Source: Gordonia hydrophobica NBRC 16057
GTDB taxonomy: Bacteria; Actinomycetota; Actinomycetes; Mycobacteriales; Mycobacteriaceae
Length of the DNA stretch: 64,000 nt
Direction: 5' to 3'
NCBI RefSeq assembly: GCF_001592365.1
Contig: NZ_BCWU01000002.1
Span: 62,001-126,000, forward strand
Below the pieces are notes generated by a model. That model had not been told where the DNA came from. It worked only from the letters and a program-made list of their open reading frames with translations, and ran no database searches. Each line of letters begins with the position of its first letter. Within the stretch, counting starts at the first letter, position 1. Made by a program: the position numbers and the translations under genes. This document shows, piece by piece, positions 36,340-43,978 of this stretch.

Positions 36340-37670
36340 CGCGCGCCCGCCCCGTCCAACGCGCCGACCCGGTCACCGATGTGGCGTGCGGCCGTCTGGA
36401 GATCGTCGAGCTCTGCCGCGGTGAGGTCCACTTCGACGATCTCGGCGAGACCGGAGCGATCGAGCCGCACCGGCAGGCCGACGTAACCGCCGTCGATGCC
36501 GTACTGCCCGCGCGCCGAAACGGTGGCGGTGAGCAGTTCGCCGGTCTGGTTGACCATCGCCAGCACCATCCTCGCGGCCGACAGACCGGGAGCGAAGAAC
36601 GCGCTGCCTGATTCCAGGAGTCCGACGACCTCGGCCCCCGAGTTTCGCGCCCGATCGACGAGCGCATCCACCGTCCCCGACCCGAGGCGGTCGGCCACCG
36701 ACCGCCCGGCCACGGTGGCCTGCGACAGCGGAATCACCATCTCGTCGCCGTGACTGCCCAGCGCCAGAGCCGTCAGCTCACGCGGATGGACGCCGGCCAC
36801 CTGCGCCGCCAACGCTTCGAAGCGCGACGAATCCAGTACTCCGGCCATTCCGATGACCCGGTCGGTCGGCAGACCGGACGTCCGCCAAGCGTGTTCGGTC
36901 ATCTCGTCGACCGGATTGGTGACGATCACGAAGACCGCGTCGGGCGAGACCGCGACCGCATCGGACACCAGCGAACCGACGATCCCCGCGTTGACGCCGA
37001 CCAGGTCGCTGCGGGTCATGCCCGGAGTCCGGGCCTTGCCCGCGGTGATCACGACATAGTCCGACGGGCCGGCCTCGGCGAGCGTGCGTACTCCACGGAT
37101 CCTGGTCGAGAAGCCGAGGATCGGAGCCGAATGGGAGAGGTCGAGGGCGATGCCTGCGGCCCGTTGGCCGGCGATGTCGACGAGGACCACTTCGTCGATC
37201 GCGGCCGACTCGGCCAACCGCATCGCCGCGATCATGCCGACGTTGCCCGCGCCCACGACCGTCACCCGCCGGACACGTCCCGACGTCGGTGTCGATCCCG
37301 GCCCGCCCACCGCTCGGGTGTCGATGCGCACGTGCGCGGGAAGCGGAGCCCCCCGCCTGTAGAGGGCGGGCGACGGAGGGAACAACGGCGGCGGCGGTGG
37401 TCCCTCCCCGGGCATGAAGGCGCGCAGGCTCGTCAGCCGACCGGCGGGCCCCGTCGACGGGGTCGGATCAGTCCGCGTCGACACCGGACCGGTCGCCGGC
37501 CCCGACGCGGGTCGCGGCGCAGGAGCCGCGGCGCCGACCACGATCTCGATCCCGGTGTCGCGGGCACGCTCGCGGGCGAGGGGCGTGACGATGTCGCTGC
37601 GGCCCACCACCAGTTGGGTACGCCCAGCGCTCTGGGCCGCGTCGACGGCGTCGGCTCCGTGCACGGTCAT
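36336..37670 (-). CDS. Malate/lactate dehydrogenase fused to a BMC-type N-terminal segment
   Basis: 444 residues. Residues 1-46 contain LVVGRSDIVTPLARERARDT, the style of N-terminal segment I associate with microcompartment enzymes; residues about 47-125 are Pro/Ala-rich linker (GEGPPPPPLFPPSP); the rest is a malate-dehydrogenase-type domain with VVGAGNVGM, ARTPGMTRSDLV (Arg of the MDH loop), NPVDEM and catalytic His in GSHGDEMV. The start overlaps the BMC-T stop (ATGA). Probably encapsulated to recycle NAD(H) with a 2-keto acid or hydroxyacid. Confidence 0.8.
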   Translation of the reverse strand: MTVHGADAVDAAQSAGRTQLVVGRSDIVTPLARERARDTGIEIVVGAAAPAPRPASGPATGPVSTRTDPTPSTGPAGRLTSLRAFMPGEGPPPPPLFPPSPALYRRGAPLPAHVRIDTRAVGGPGSTPTSGRVRRVTVVGAGNVGMIAAMRLAESAAIDEVVLVDIAGQRAAGIALDLSHSAPILGFSTRIRGVRTLAEAGPSDYVVITAGKARTPGMTRSDLVGVNAGIVGSLVSDAVAVSPDAVFVIVTNPVDEMTEHAWRTSGLPTDRVIGMAGVLDSSRFEALAAQVAGVHPRELTALALGSHGDEMVIPLSQATVAGRSVADRLGSGTVDALVDRARNSGAEVVGLLESGSAFFAPGLSAARMVLAMVNQTGELLTATVSARGQYGIDGGYVGLPVRLDRSGLAEIVEVDLTAAELDDLQTAARHIGDRVGALDGAGAR

Positions 37671-38302
37671 TTCTTCACCGCCTCGACTCCGGTGAGCTCC
37701 TCCAGCGCTCCGATCGCCGCGTCGCGCGCCGCAGCCACTTCGCTCTCGCCGCCCGAGATGAAGAGTCGCCCGAATCGACCGACCGCCCGGATCTCGATGA
37801 CGCTGATGTCCGCCGCCTTCTCGGCCTCGTTCGCGGCCAGGGCGATGTAGGCCGCCGGCGCACATTCCAGGACGAAGAGGCTGTCACCAGGCATGAGCAG
37901 CGAGCCCTTGCGCCACTTGTTGAGCAGTTGCGCCTGGTAGCCGTGCACATTGGAGATGAACTGGGTCGAGGCGATCGTGGGCTTGATTCGATCGGCCTCG
38001 GTCATTCCGAGGCCTTCGAGCATGGCGCTGCCTGCTGCGAGCACTTCCGCTTGTTGTTCGGAGTGCAACTCCAACAGCCCGAACTCCCGCTCGATGATCT
38101 GCATCGCGGGCCGGACGCCCGCGGCTTTCAACGCGATGTCGGCGGCTTTGAAGACCTCGTTGCCCGGGGCCATCTCGACGAACAGTTCGGCCATGCCCGC
38201 GAGCGGCGGGTCGCCGGGGCTGGTCGCCGCGACGTGGGCGGCGCATTGCGGCTGCATGCGATCGATGAACGCATAGGCGCGCAGGGTTGCTTGATGGCTC
38301 AT
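37667..38302 (-). CDS. BMC-T shell protein (tandem BMC trimer)
   Basis: 211 residues with two BMC-fold halves: a first with MAELFVEMAPGNEVFKAADIALKAAG and a second with VLECAPAAYIALAANEAEKAADI and GRLFISGGESEVAAARD. Tandem BMC proteins make pseudohexameric tiles with larger central pores. I chose the ATG at 38302 because the N-terminus MSHQATLRAYAFIDRMQ matches relatives and AAAGGATC lies upstream; longer in-frame starts add arginine-rich, unlikely sequence. It couples to the next gene by ATGA overlap. Confidence 0.88.
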   Translation of the reverse strand: MSHQATLRAYAFIDRMQPQCAAHVAATSPGDPPLAGMAELFVEMAPGNEVFKAADIALKAAGVRPAMQIIEREFGLLELHSEQQAEVLAAGSAMLEGLGMTEADRIKPTIASTQFISNVHGYQAQLLNKWRKGSLLMPGDSLFVLECAPAAYIALAANEAEKAADISVIEIRAVGRFGRLFISGGESEVAAARDAAIGALEELTGVEAVKK

Positions 38303-38343
38303 GTTTGATCCTTTGTGGAGGTTGGCCTGTGGAGGTGGGCCGG

Positions 38344-39720
38344 CTACTCGTACACGCCGCGCCAGGGGCGGGCCAGATGAGCCACGCGCTTGATGTTGAC
38401 CAGATGCAGCGGCGTCACGTTGTCCGAGCAGATGGAGCCGCTCCACGTCCCGGTCCCCAATTGGAACGACGGGTCGACGTTGCAGGAGTAACCCATGCCG
38501 CCGAAGAGCGCCGGGCTGTTGACGATGATGCGGCCCGCAGGCAAGTCGCTGAAGCGAGCGACGACGGTCGGCTCGGACGCGTGCAGCGCCACCGTGTGGC
38601 CTTCGCCCCCGAGCGCCAGAATCTCCCGGCAACGCCGGTGACCTGCCGCCGCGTCGACTTCGCGATAGACCGTCAGGACCGGTCCCAGGATCTCACGCGA
38701 GAGCAGAACATCACGTCCCACGCGGTCGAGTTCGGCGCCGAGCACCTTGGTGTCGGCGGGAACAGTGAATCCCGACATCTCGGCGAGGCGCTTCGCCGTC
38801 TGCCCGACCGAATCGGGCCGCAGACCGCCACGCTCGTCGAAGATGGTGCGGGCGAGGGCCGACTGCTGATCGGCCGTCAACCACGCCACGCCGGCGCGCG
38901 TCATCTCCCGAATCAGTTGATCGGCGATCGGCGCATCGGCGACGACCGACTGTTCGGCGACGCACGCGGTGCCGTTGTCGAACGATTTCGACGCGACCAG
39001 CATCGTCGCGACCTCGGTGATGTCCGCCGCCGACCGGTCGACGTAGGCGGGCACATTGCCTGCACCCACCGCGATCGTCGGTTTGCCGCTGGAGTAGGCC
39101 GCCGCCACCATGCTCGGGCCACCGGTCGCCAGTACCAACCGGACGTCACGATGCGACATCAGTTCCTGCGTCGCTGCCAGCGTCGGCTGGTGCAGGCACG
39201 ACACCAGGTTCTCCGGCGCTCCCGCGGCGACCGCAGCGGCCGCCATGATCTCGGCGGCACGGACCGAGCACTTGACGGCTCGGGGGTGCGGCGCGTGAAC
39301 GATCGCGTTGCCGGCCTTCACCGCCGCGAGACTCTTGAAGAGAACGGTCGCCGTGGGATTCGTGACCGGAATGATCGCCGCGATCAACCCCATGGGCGAG
39401 CCGATGGCCGTGACCTTGCTGGCCTCGTCCGCCCACAGGACGCCGACAGCGCGACGCTCCAGCATCCAGTCGGCAACGAACCCGGTGTTGAACCGGTTCT
39501 TGATGATCTTGTCTTCGTACACCCCGTAGCCGGTCTCCTCGGCGGCGAGCCGAGCCAATTCGTCCGATGCTTGGTAGCCGGCTTCAGCCATCGCACGCAC
39601 GATGGTGTCCAGGAACTCCTGATCGGCACCGTCGATGGCTGCGAACGCGGCCTTGGACGCGGCGACCTGCGTGCGCACATCGGCGATCGCCGCAAGGTCG
39701 GGATCGAGCACAGCTGTCAT
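38344..39720 (-). CDS. CoA-acylating aldehyde dehydrogenase, BMC type
   Basis: 458 residues of the EutE/PduP-like family that converts an aldehyde plus CoA and NAD+ to acyl-CoA. Catalytic Cys253 is in FDNGTACVAEQ, and the nucleotide region has VTNPTATVLFKS and ATGGPSMVAAA. This core enzyme shows the compartment handles an aldehyde. No clear encapsulation helix appears at the N-terminus (MTAVLDPDLAAIADVR could serve). It sits between the BMC-H and BMC-T genes. Confidence 0.9.
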   Translation of the reverse strand: MTAVLDPDLAAIADVRTQVAASKAAFAAIDGADQEFLDTIVRAMAEAGYQASDELARLAAEETGYGVYEDKIIKNRFNTGFVADWMLERRAVGVLWADEASKVTAIGSPMGLIAAIIPVTNPTATVLFKSLAAVKAGNAIVHAPHPRAVKCSVRAAEIMAAAAVAAGAPENLVSCLHQPTLAATQELMSHRDVRLVLATGGPSMVAAAYSSGKPTIAVGAGNVPAYVDRSAADITEVATMLVASKSFDNGTACVAEQSVVADAPIADQLIREMTRAGVAWLTADQQSALARTIFDERGGLRPDSVGQTAKRLAEMSGFTVPADTKVLGAELDRVGRDVLLSREILGPVLTVYREVDAAAGHRRCREILALGGEGHTVALHASEPTVVARFSDLPAGRIIVNSPALFGGMGYSCNVDPSFQLGTGTWSGSICSDNVTPLHLVNIKRVAHLARPWRGVYE

Positions 39721-39787
39721 TTCACTTCGCCTCTCTCGTCACCTCCGCCACGGCAGGCGCCGCGGGCGAAGGCATCAGCAGGTGCTC

Positions 39788-40105
39788 TCACGCGCCCTTC
39801 GGACGGGTCAGCAGTGCGAGCACGGACTCGGTCTCCTCATGGGGGCGGGGGATGACGTGAACCGAGACCACATCGCCGGCCTTGCCTGCGGCCACTGCGC
39901 CGGCATCGGTCGCGGCCTTCACCGCGCCGACGTCGCCGCGCACCATGATCGTCACCAGACCGCCGCCGATCTCGCGGTGACCCACCAGCTGCACATTCGC
40001 GGCCTTGACCATCGCGTCCGCGGCTTCGATCGCACCGACCAAGCCCTTGGTCTCGATGAGTCCCAATGCGCCTGATCCGCGAGCGGATCCATTCTGAACT
40101 GCCAT
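39788..40105 (-). CDS. BMC-H shell protein
   Basis: 105 residues, single BMC domain: [25 protein letters not shown], then the pore loop region [21 protein letters not shown]. Hexamers tile the shell facets. Start ATG at 40105 has a modest ribosome site; the C-terminal [10 protein letters not shown] is conserved among shell proteins. Resembles the BMC-H at 43545 (both end VIPRPH), pointing to duplication within the locus. Confidence 0.93.
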   Translation of the reverse strand: MAVQNGSARGSGALGLIETKGLVGAIEAADAMVKAANVQLVGHREIGGGLVTIMVRGDVGAVKAATDAGAVAAGKAGDVVSVHVIPRPHEETESVLALLTRPKGA

Positions 40106-40206
40106 TTCTCTGCCTGCTCTCCGTCTGGTTCGATGAGACGCGGGGGCTTTCCCCGCCCTCGTGGGTCCACTGATTTCGAGACGTCGGCCGCCGGTGCGGC
40201 CGCCGC

Positions 40207-40500
40207 TCATTTCTCGTAGGTGACGCTGCCGTCGACGATGAGGCTGTCGACGATGCCGACCACCGCCGCGTCGACCGGGGTGTCGCGGTCGTCGAGACCG
40301 ACGCGGGCAGCGCTGCCGGTCACCACCAGCACCACCTCGCCGCGTCCGGCCCCGATCAGGTCGATCGCCGCATAGGCTCCGGCGCTCTCCTGGTCCGGCA
40401 GTGCCGGATCCAGATCCTGGAGGAGAAGGAGGCTGCGGCCGGCGATCGAGTCGAGCTTCGCTGACGAGACCACCTGTCCCACTACGCGTGCGGTTCGCAT
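40207..40500 (-). CDS. BMC-P (EutN/CcmL) vertex pentamer
   Basis: 97 residues. [29 protein letters not shown] is the EutN/CcmL opening, followed by [22 protein letters not shown] with the oligomer interface. Pentamers cap the vertices of the shell. First gene of the minus-strand shell operon; the ATG at 40500 follows TGGAGA. Confidence 0.93.
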   Translation of the reverse strand: MRTARVVGQVVSSAKLDSIAGRSLLLLQDLDPALPDQESAGAYAAIDLIGAGRGEVVLVVTGSAARVGLDDRDTPVDAAVVGIVDSLIVDGSVTYEK

Positions 40501-40616
40501 TGCGTCTCCATCCGGTCGTTTCTCCGGGCCCGGCGAGGCCCGCATCCACAGTTAAGACCGGCGCAGTGCCGTACTCCCTATCACTGCAAGACAAAACCAC
40601 GGCACGTCGTTGTCCC

Positions 40617-40684
40617 CAAAGGAGGTGATGACCATCCCGAGAACAGGCACGCTAAGCAGACGGACACCTGTCCCCGACGAATGA
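40617..40684 (+). other. Strong Shine-Dalgarno with an 18-codon leader frame before BMC operon
   Basis: AAAGGAGGTGATG is a near-perfect anti-16S complement. ATG at 40628 directly follows and opens an 18-residue frame ([18 protein letters not shown]) whose stop TGA (40682-40684) lies 10 bases before the ATG at 40694 of the next gene. The site is only two bases from the ATG, which is poor spacing, so the peptide may not be made. It could be a leader for attenuation or a relic. Confidence 0.3.
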
Positions 40685-40693
40685 GGAGCCATC

Positions 40694-41704
40694 ATGATCC
40701 ACGACCACGACGCCGACTTCCACACCCCGACGAGCGACTCCCCGACGTGGGCCGAGACCAACTACTTCGGCTTCTACATCCCCGAGGCGAACATGAACGT
40801 CGGCGTGTACGCGCTGTTCCGGCCCAACGTCGGCGTCGTGATCTCGACGATCTCGATCAACTCGAAGTTCGTGGAGGCGCCCTGGCAGGCCGAGTACTGG
40901 GATGCGCAGCATCACCTGGCCATCCCGAAGCCGTACAACCTCCGCGACTACTCCCTCGCCAACGGATTGTCGGTGACCTCCGTGGTGCCGAACAAGGTGT
41001 GGGATGTGTCGTACGACAACGGCGACGGCGTCAGCCTCTCGTTCCGGTACACCGCGCTGGCCGACGCGTTCGACATCCATGACCCGGAGCAGGACCCGAT
41101 GGTCGCCGCGGCGTTGGCCAATGCCTCGGCCGACGACACCTTCGCCTGGGGCGAGGCCTACGCCGGGCACTTCGACCAGACCGGAAAGTTCGAAGGCGAA
41201 CTCCATCTCCGCGGCAAGAAGTACGTCATCGACTGCGTGTCGACCATGGACCACAGCTGGGGGCTGCGCACCGAGCACCAGGGGCACACCATGAGCTGGC
41301 TGCACGCACACTTCTCAGACGACTTCGCCATCCACGGCATCTTCGATTTCGACCCGGAGCTGGGCCTCGACGCGGTGACGCCGTTGGCCTTGGAACACGG
41401 CTACGTGCTGGAGAACGGCCAGTTGTACGGTCTGTCGCATGCGGAGGGCCGCAGCATCCGCAACCGCGGCTTCTACCCCCACGCCATCGAACTCGAGGTC
41501 ACCGACAGTCGCGGCAAGAGCCATCGACTCACCGGCCTCGGTCGCACCGCGTTCCCCTGGCAGGCCGGCCCCGGCACCGTCGGCTACAACGTGCTGCTCG
41601 AATGGCAGTACGGCGGTGACAAGGCCAGCGGGTGGGGCGAGACGATGGACTTCATCGGTCCCCAGGACGTGACCCGGATCTACAGCGGCCACGCGCGGCG
41701 TTGA
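40694..41704 (+). CDS. AttH/CrtC-like hydratase-fold protein, BMC locus
   Basis: 336 residues rich in beta strands; I see no signal peptide. Patterns such as MDHSWGLRTEHQGHTMSWLHAHF and a late GYNVLLEWQYG resemble the two-lipocalin-domain AttH/CrtC-like family (recent DUF7064/7065 names, from memory) that includes carotenoid 1,2-hydratases and many uncharacterised actinobacterial members. GAGGAG precedes the ATG. In the BMC context it may hydrate or bind a hydrophobic substrate, but this is conjecture. Confidence 0.5.
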   Translation: MIHDHDADFHTPTSDSPTWAETNYFGFYIPEANMNVGVYALFRPNVGVVISTISINSKFVEAPWQAEYWDAQHHLAIPKPYNLRDYSLANGLSVTSVVPNKVWDVSYDNGDGVSLSFRYTALADAFDIHDPEQDPMVAAALANASADDTFAWGEAYAGHFDQTGKFEGELHLRGKKYVIDCVSTMDHSWGLRTEHQGHTMSWLHAHFSDDFAIHGIFDFDPELGLDAVTPLALEHGYVLENGQLYGLSHAEGRSIRNRGFYPHAIELEVTDSRGKSHRLTGLGRTAFPWQAGPGTVGYNVLLEWQYGGDKASGWGETMDFIGPQDVTRIYSGHARR

Positions 41705-41719
41705 CGCGGAGGAACCACC

Positions 41720-42706
41720 ATGTGCTCACCACCCAAGGCTGTGATCTTCGATCTCGACGGCACCCTGGTGCAGACTCGAGAGTCCTCATGGAAGGTCTTC
41801 TCCCCCATCAATTCCCGCCATCAGTTGGGCATCGACACCGCGGAACAGTTCTACGAGCTCTTCGCCCACAACTTCTTCGGATCGCTGCGCCGAGCGTGCG
41901 GCGATCCGGCGACGGCCGACGTCGTCACCGCCGAGTTCATGCAGGCGTTGAACGAGCACTACTCGCCGACCATGGTGCCGGGACTCAACGACGTCGTGAC
42001 GGCGATGGTGCCGCACTCCAAACTCGCGGTGCTGTCGTCGAACACCACCGCGGTGGTCCGCCGCATCCTGCGGCAGAATCGGCTCGAGTACTGCTTCGCC
42101 CACGTCTTCGGCGGCGACGTGGAACCGGACAAGACGATCGGGATCGCCCGGTTCCTGGCCGACGCCGCCACCGGGTCCGGGCGCATGTGCCGGGCCTACT
42201 ATGACGAGCCGAGCGATTCCGCGAGCGACGTCGGCGGCGAGACCGGCCCCCGCGACGTGGTGCTCATCACCGACACCGTCGGCGACGTGGAAGCCGCCGT
42301 GTCGGCGGGGATCCGGGCCGTCGGCGTGGCGTGGGGAATGCACACCGAGGAGCAGCTCATCGCAGCGGGCGCCGAGTTCGTCGCGATCTGGCCGCAGGAG
42401 TTGCTCGCCTACCTCTACTCCGACGCCGAACCCGCGTGCGGCGGCTCGTGTGCCACTCGGCACGCCGACCCGCCCTCCGCCTCGGTCCGGGAGGCCTCGC
42501 GCTCCGCCGCCGAGGTCCGGCACGACCGCCGGCGTCGAACGGCGGCGAAGTTCGCTGCCACCTCCGCCGCATCGGCCGTCACGACCTCGGCACTCGCCAC
42601 CCCGGCACTCGCCGTCTCGGCACGTGCACTGAATCGTGTTCCCCCGCCGGTCACCGCCCGCGTCGACGATCGACTCCTCGCAGCCATCGGCAGGACGATG
42701 CGATGA
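41720..42706 (+). CDS. HAD phosphatase with C-terminal extension, BMC locus
   Basis: 328 residues. HAD core: DLDGTLV (motif I), LSSNTT (motif II), Lys in VEPDKTI and ITDTVGDVEAA (motif IV), like phosphoglycolate phosphatase. Residues about 237-305 are a low-complexity Ala/Ser/Arg linker, and the tail RVDDRLLAAIGRTMR is a short amphipathic helix, the layout of a C-terminal encapsulation peptide. The stop overlaps the SurE-like start by 4 nt. A phosphatase here implies a phosphorylated intermediate. Confidence 0.82.
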   Translation: MCSPPKAVIFDLDGTLVQTRESSWKVFSPINSRHQLGIDTAEQFYELFAHNFFGSLRRACGDPATADVVTAEFMQALNEHYSPTMVPGLNDVVTAMVPHSKLAVLSSNTTAVVRRILRQNRLEYCFAHVFGGDVEPDKTIGIARFLADAATGSGRMCRAYYDEPSDSASDVGGETGPRDVVLITDTVGDVEAAVSAGIRAVGVAWGMHTEEQLIAAGAEFVAIWPQELLAYLYSDAEPACGGSCATRHADPPSASVREASRSAAEVRHDRRRRTAAKFAATSAASAVTTSALATPALAVSARALNRVPPPVTARVDDRLLAAIGRTMR

Positions 42707-43488
42707 GCGCCGCGCCCCGCCGCCGGATCCTCGTGACCAACGACGACGGCGTCGACAGCCCCGGGCTGATCGCGCTCGCGGTGACGGCGGCGAACGCGGG
42801 CCACGACGTCCTCGTCGCCGCGCCGCACCGTCAGTCCAGCGGCGCCTCGTCCGGCCTCGGCTTCTCTCCCGAGGTCCACCCGGTGGTCGATCGGCGGCGG
42901 GTCGACGGCCTGCGCACCGAGGTCATCGCCGTCGCCGCCCAGCCCGGGCTCATCGCACTGCTGGCGATGACCGGGCAGCTCGGTCCGGTGCCCGACGTGG
43001 TGCTCTCGGGGATCAACGACGCCTCGAATCTCGGCGCCGCTGTTCTCCATTCCGGCACGGCGGGCGCCGCGCTGGTCGGTGCGGCCCACGGCGCCGTCGG
43101 CGTCGCGGTCTCCCTGTACCTCGACGATCAACCCGACAGTGCGGAACGCTCCTGGCACACCGCGGTGAGCGTGGTCGCCGATGTCCTCGACCACCTCGTC
43201 GCATCGAGCCCCGGGACCGCGTACAACATCAACGTCCCGAACGTTCCTCATCTCGAGAAGCCCCTGGTGCACGCCGAGTGGCGGCTCGACGGCTGCGTCC
43301 CGACGCTGGTGCCGTTCATCGCCGCCGTCACCGACGCCGCGGGGATCGACATGATCTCGCCGGAGATCTCTCGCGGCTCCGGCACCGACATCGCGCTGGT
43401 CGGCGCAGGGCACCCCACCGTCTCCCGACTGAGTCTGGTCGGCGACCGCCGCGTCGAATGGGCGCAACAGCCGCCGGACCAGCCGTAG
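42703..43488 (+). CDS. SurE-like 5'-nucleotidase/phosphatase, BMC locus
   Basis: 261 residues. The N-terminal ILVTNDDGVDSPGL is the SurE metal-binding signature, with VLSGINDASNLGAAVLHSGT (metal and phosphate loop) further on. SurE enzymes dephosphorylate nucleotides and phosphoesters. Coupled to the HAD gene by ATGA overlap. SurE next to BMC genes is unusual; it could dephosphorylate a metabolite or nucleotide made by the phosphotransfer system downstream. Confidence 0.85.
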   Translation: MSAAPRRRILVTNDDGVDSPGLIALAVTAANAGHDVLVAAPHRQSSGASSGLGFSPEVHPVVDRRRVDGLRTEVIAVAAQPGLIALLAMTGQLGPVPDVVLSGINDASNLGAAVLHSGTAGAALVGAAHGAVGVAVSLYLDDQPDSAERSWHTAVSVVADVLDHLVASSPGTAYNINVPNVPHLEKPLVHAEWRLDGCVPTLVPFIAAVTDAAGIDMISPEISRGSGTDIALVGAGHPTVSRLSLVGDRRVEWAQQPPDQP

Positions 43489-43544
43489 CACGCACGGCGG
43501 CCGCTGATCTCGACTCGAAGACCCCACAACATCAAGGAGGCGTC

Positions 43545-43826
43545 ATGGCAGGCGCAGTAGGAATGATCGAATGCCGCGGACTCGTCGGAGCCTTGGAGGC
43601 CGGCGATGCGATGGTCAAGGCGGCCAACGTGACGCTCGACGGTTGTCGTGCACTCCGGAACGGTCAGGTCACCGTCCTGGTCCACGGCGACGTCGGCGCG
43701 GTGCAGGCTGCGGTCGACGCCGGTGTCGCCGCCGTCCAGCGCGTCGGTGAGCTCTGCGCCGCGCACGTCATCCCCCGCCCGCACTCGGAAGCCGAGACGA
43801 TCATCGCCGAATCGTTCCCGACCTGA
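43545..43826 (+). CDS. BMC-H shell protein
   Basis: 93 residues, single BMC domain: [25 protein letters not shown], then LRNGQVTVLVHGDVGAVQAAV, ending VIPRPHSEAE. The short form of the shell protein at 39788. GGAGG lies before the ATG at 43545. Last gene of the plus-strand BMC operon, followed by a 19-bp hairpin. Confidence 0.93.
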   Translation: MAGAVGMIECRGLVGALEAGDAMVKAANVTLDGCRALRNGQVTVLVHGDVGAVQAAVDAGVAAVQRVGELCAAHVIPRPHSEAETIIAESFPT

Positions 43827-43839
43827 TCCACGACCCGCA

Positions 43840-43880
43840 CGAGGAGTGCCCCTGCCGAACCGGCAGGGGCACTCCTCGTC
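43840..43880. terminator. Long perfect hairpin between BMC-H and PPDK-like gene
   Basis: 19-bp perfect stem (43840-43858 with 43862-43880) and a 3-nt loop (AAC), beginning 13 bases after the BMC-H stop. Convergent genes lie on each side, so it probably terminates in both directions. Confidence 0.8.
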
Positions 43881-43978
43881 TGTGCGGGTCTGTGCGTGTA
43901 CGGCAGCGGGCTGTCCACATGGAAACCGGTCGGCGCATCCATCCACGGATGCGCCGACCGGAGTCGGTGCGCTCGCGC

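Noticed and set aside
40570..40590. Half-site resembling the Tn10 tet operator in the BMC divergent promoter
   Set aside because: Only one half matches (TCCCTATCA); there is no symmetric partner and no TetR-type gene beside it.
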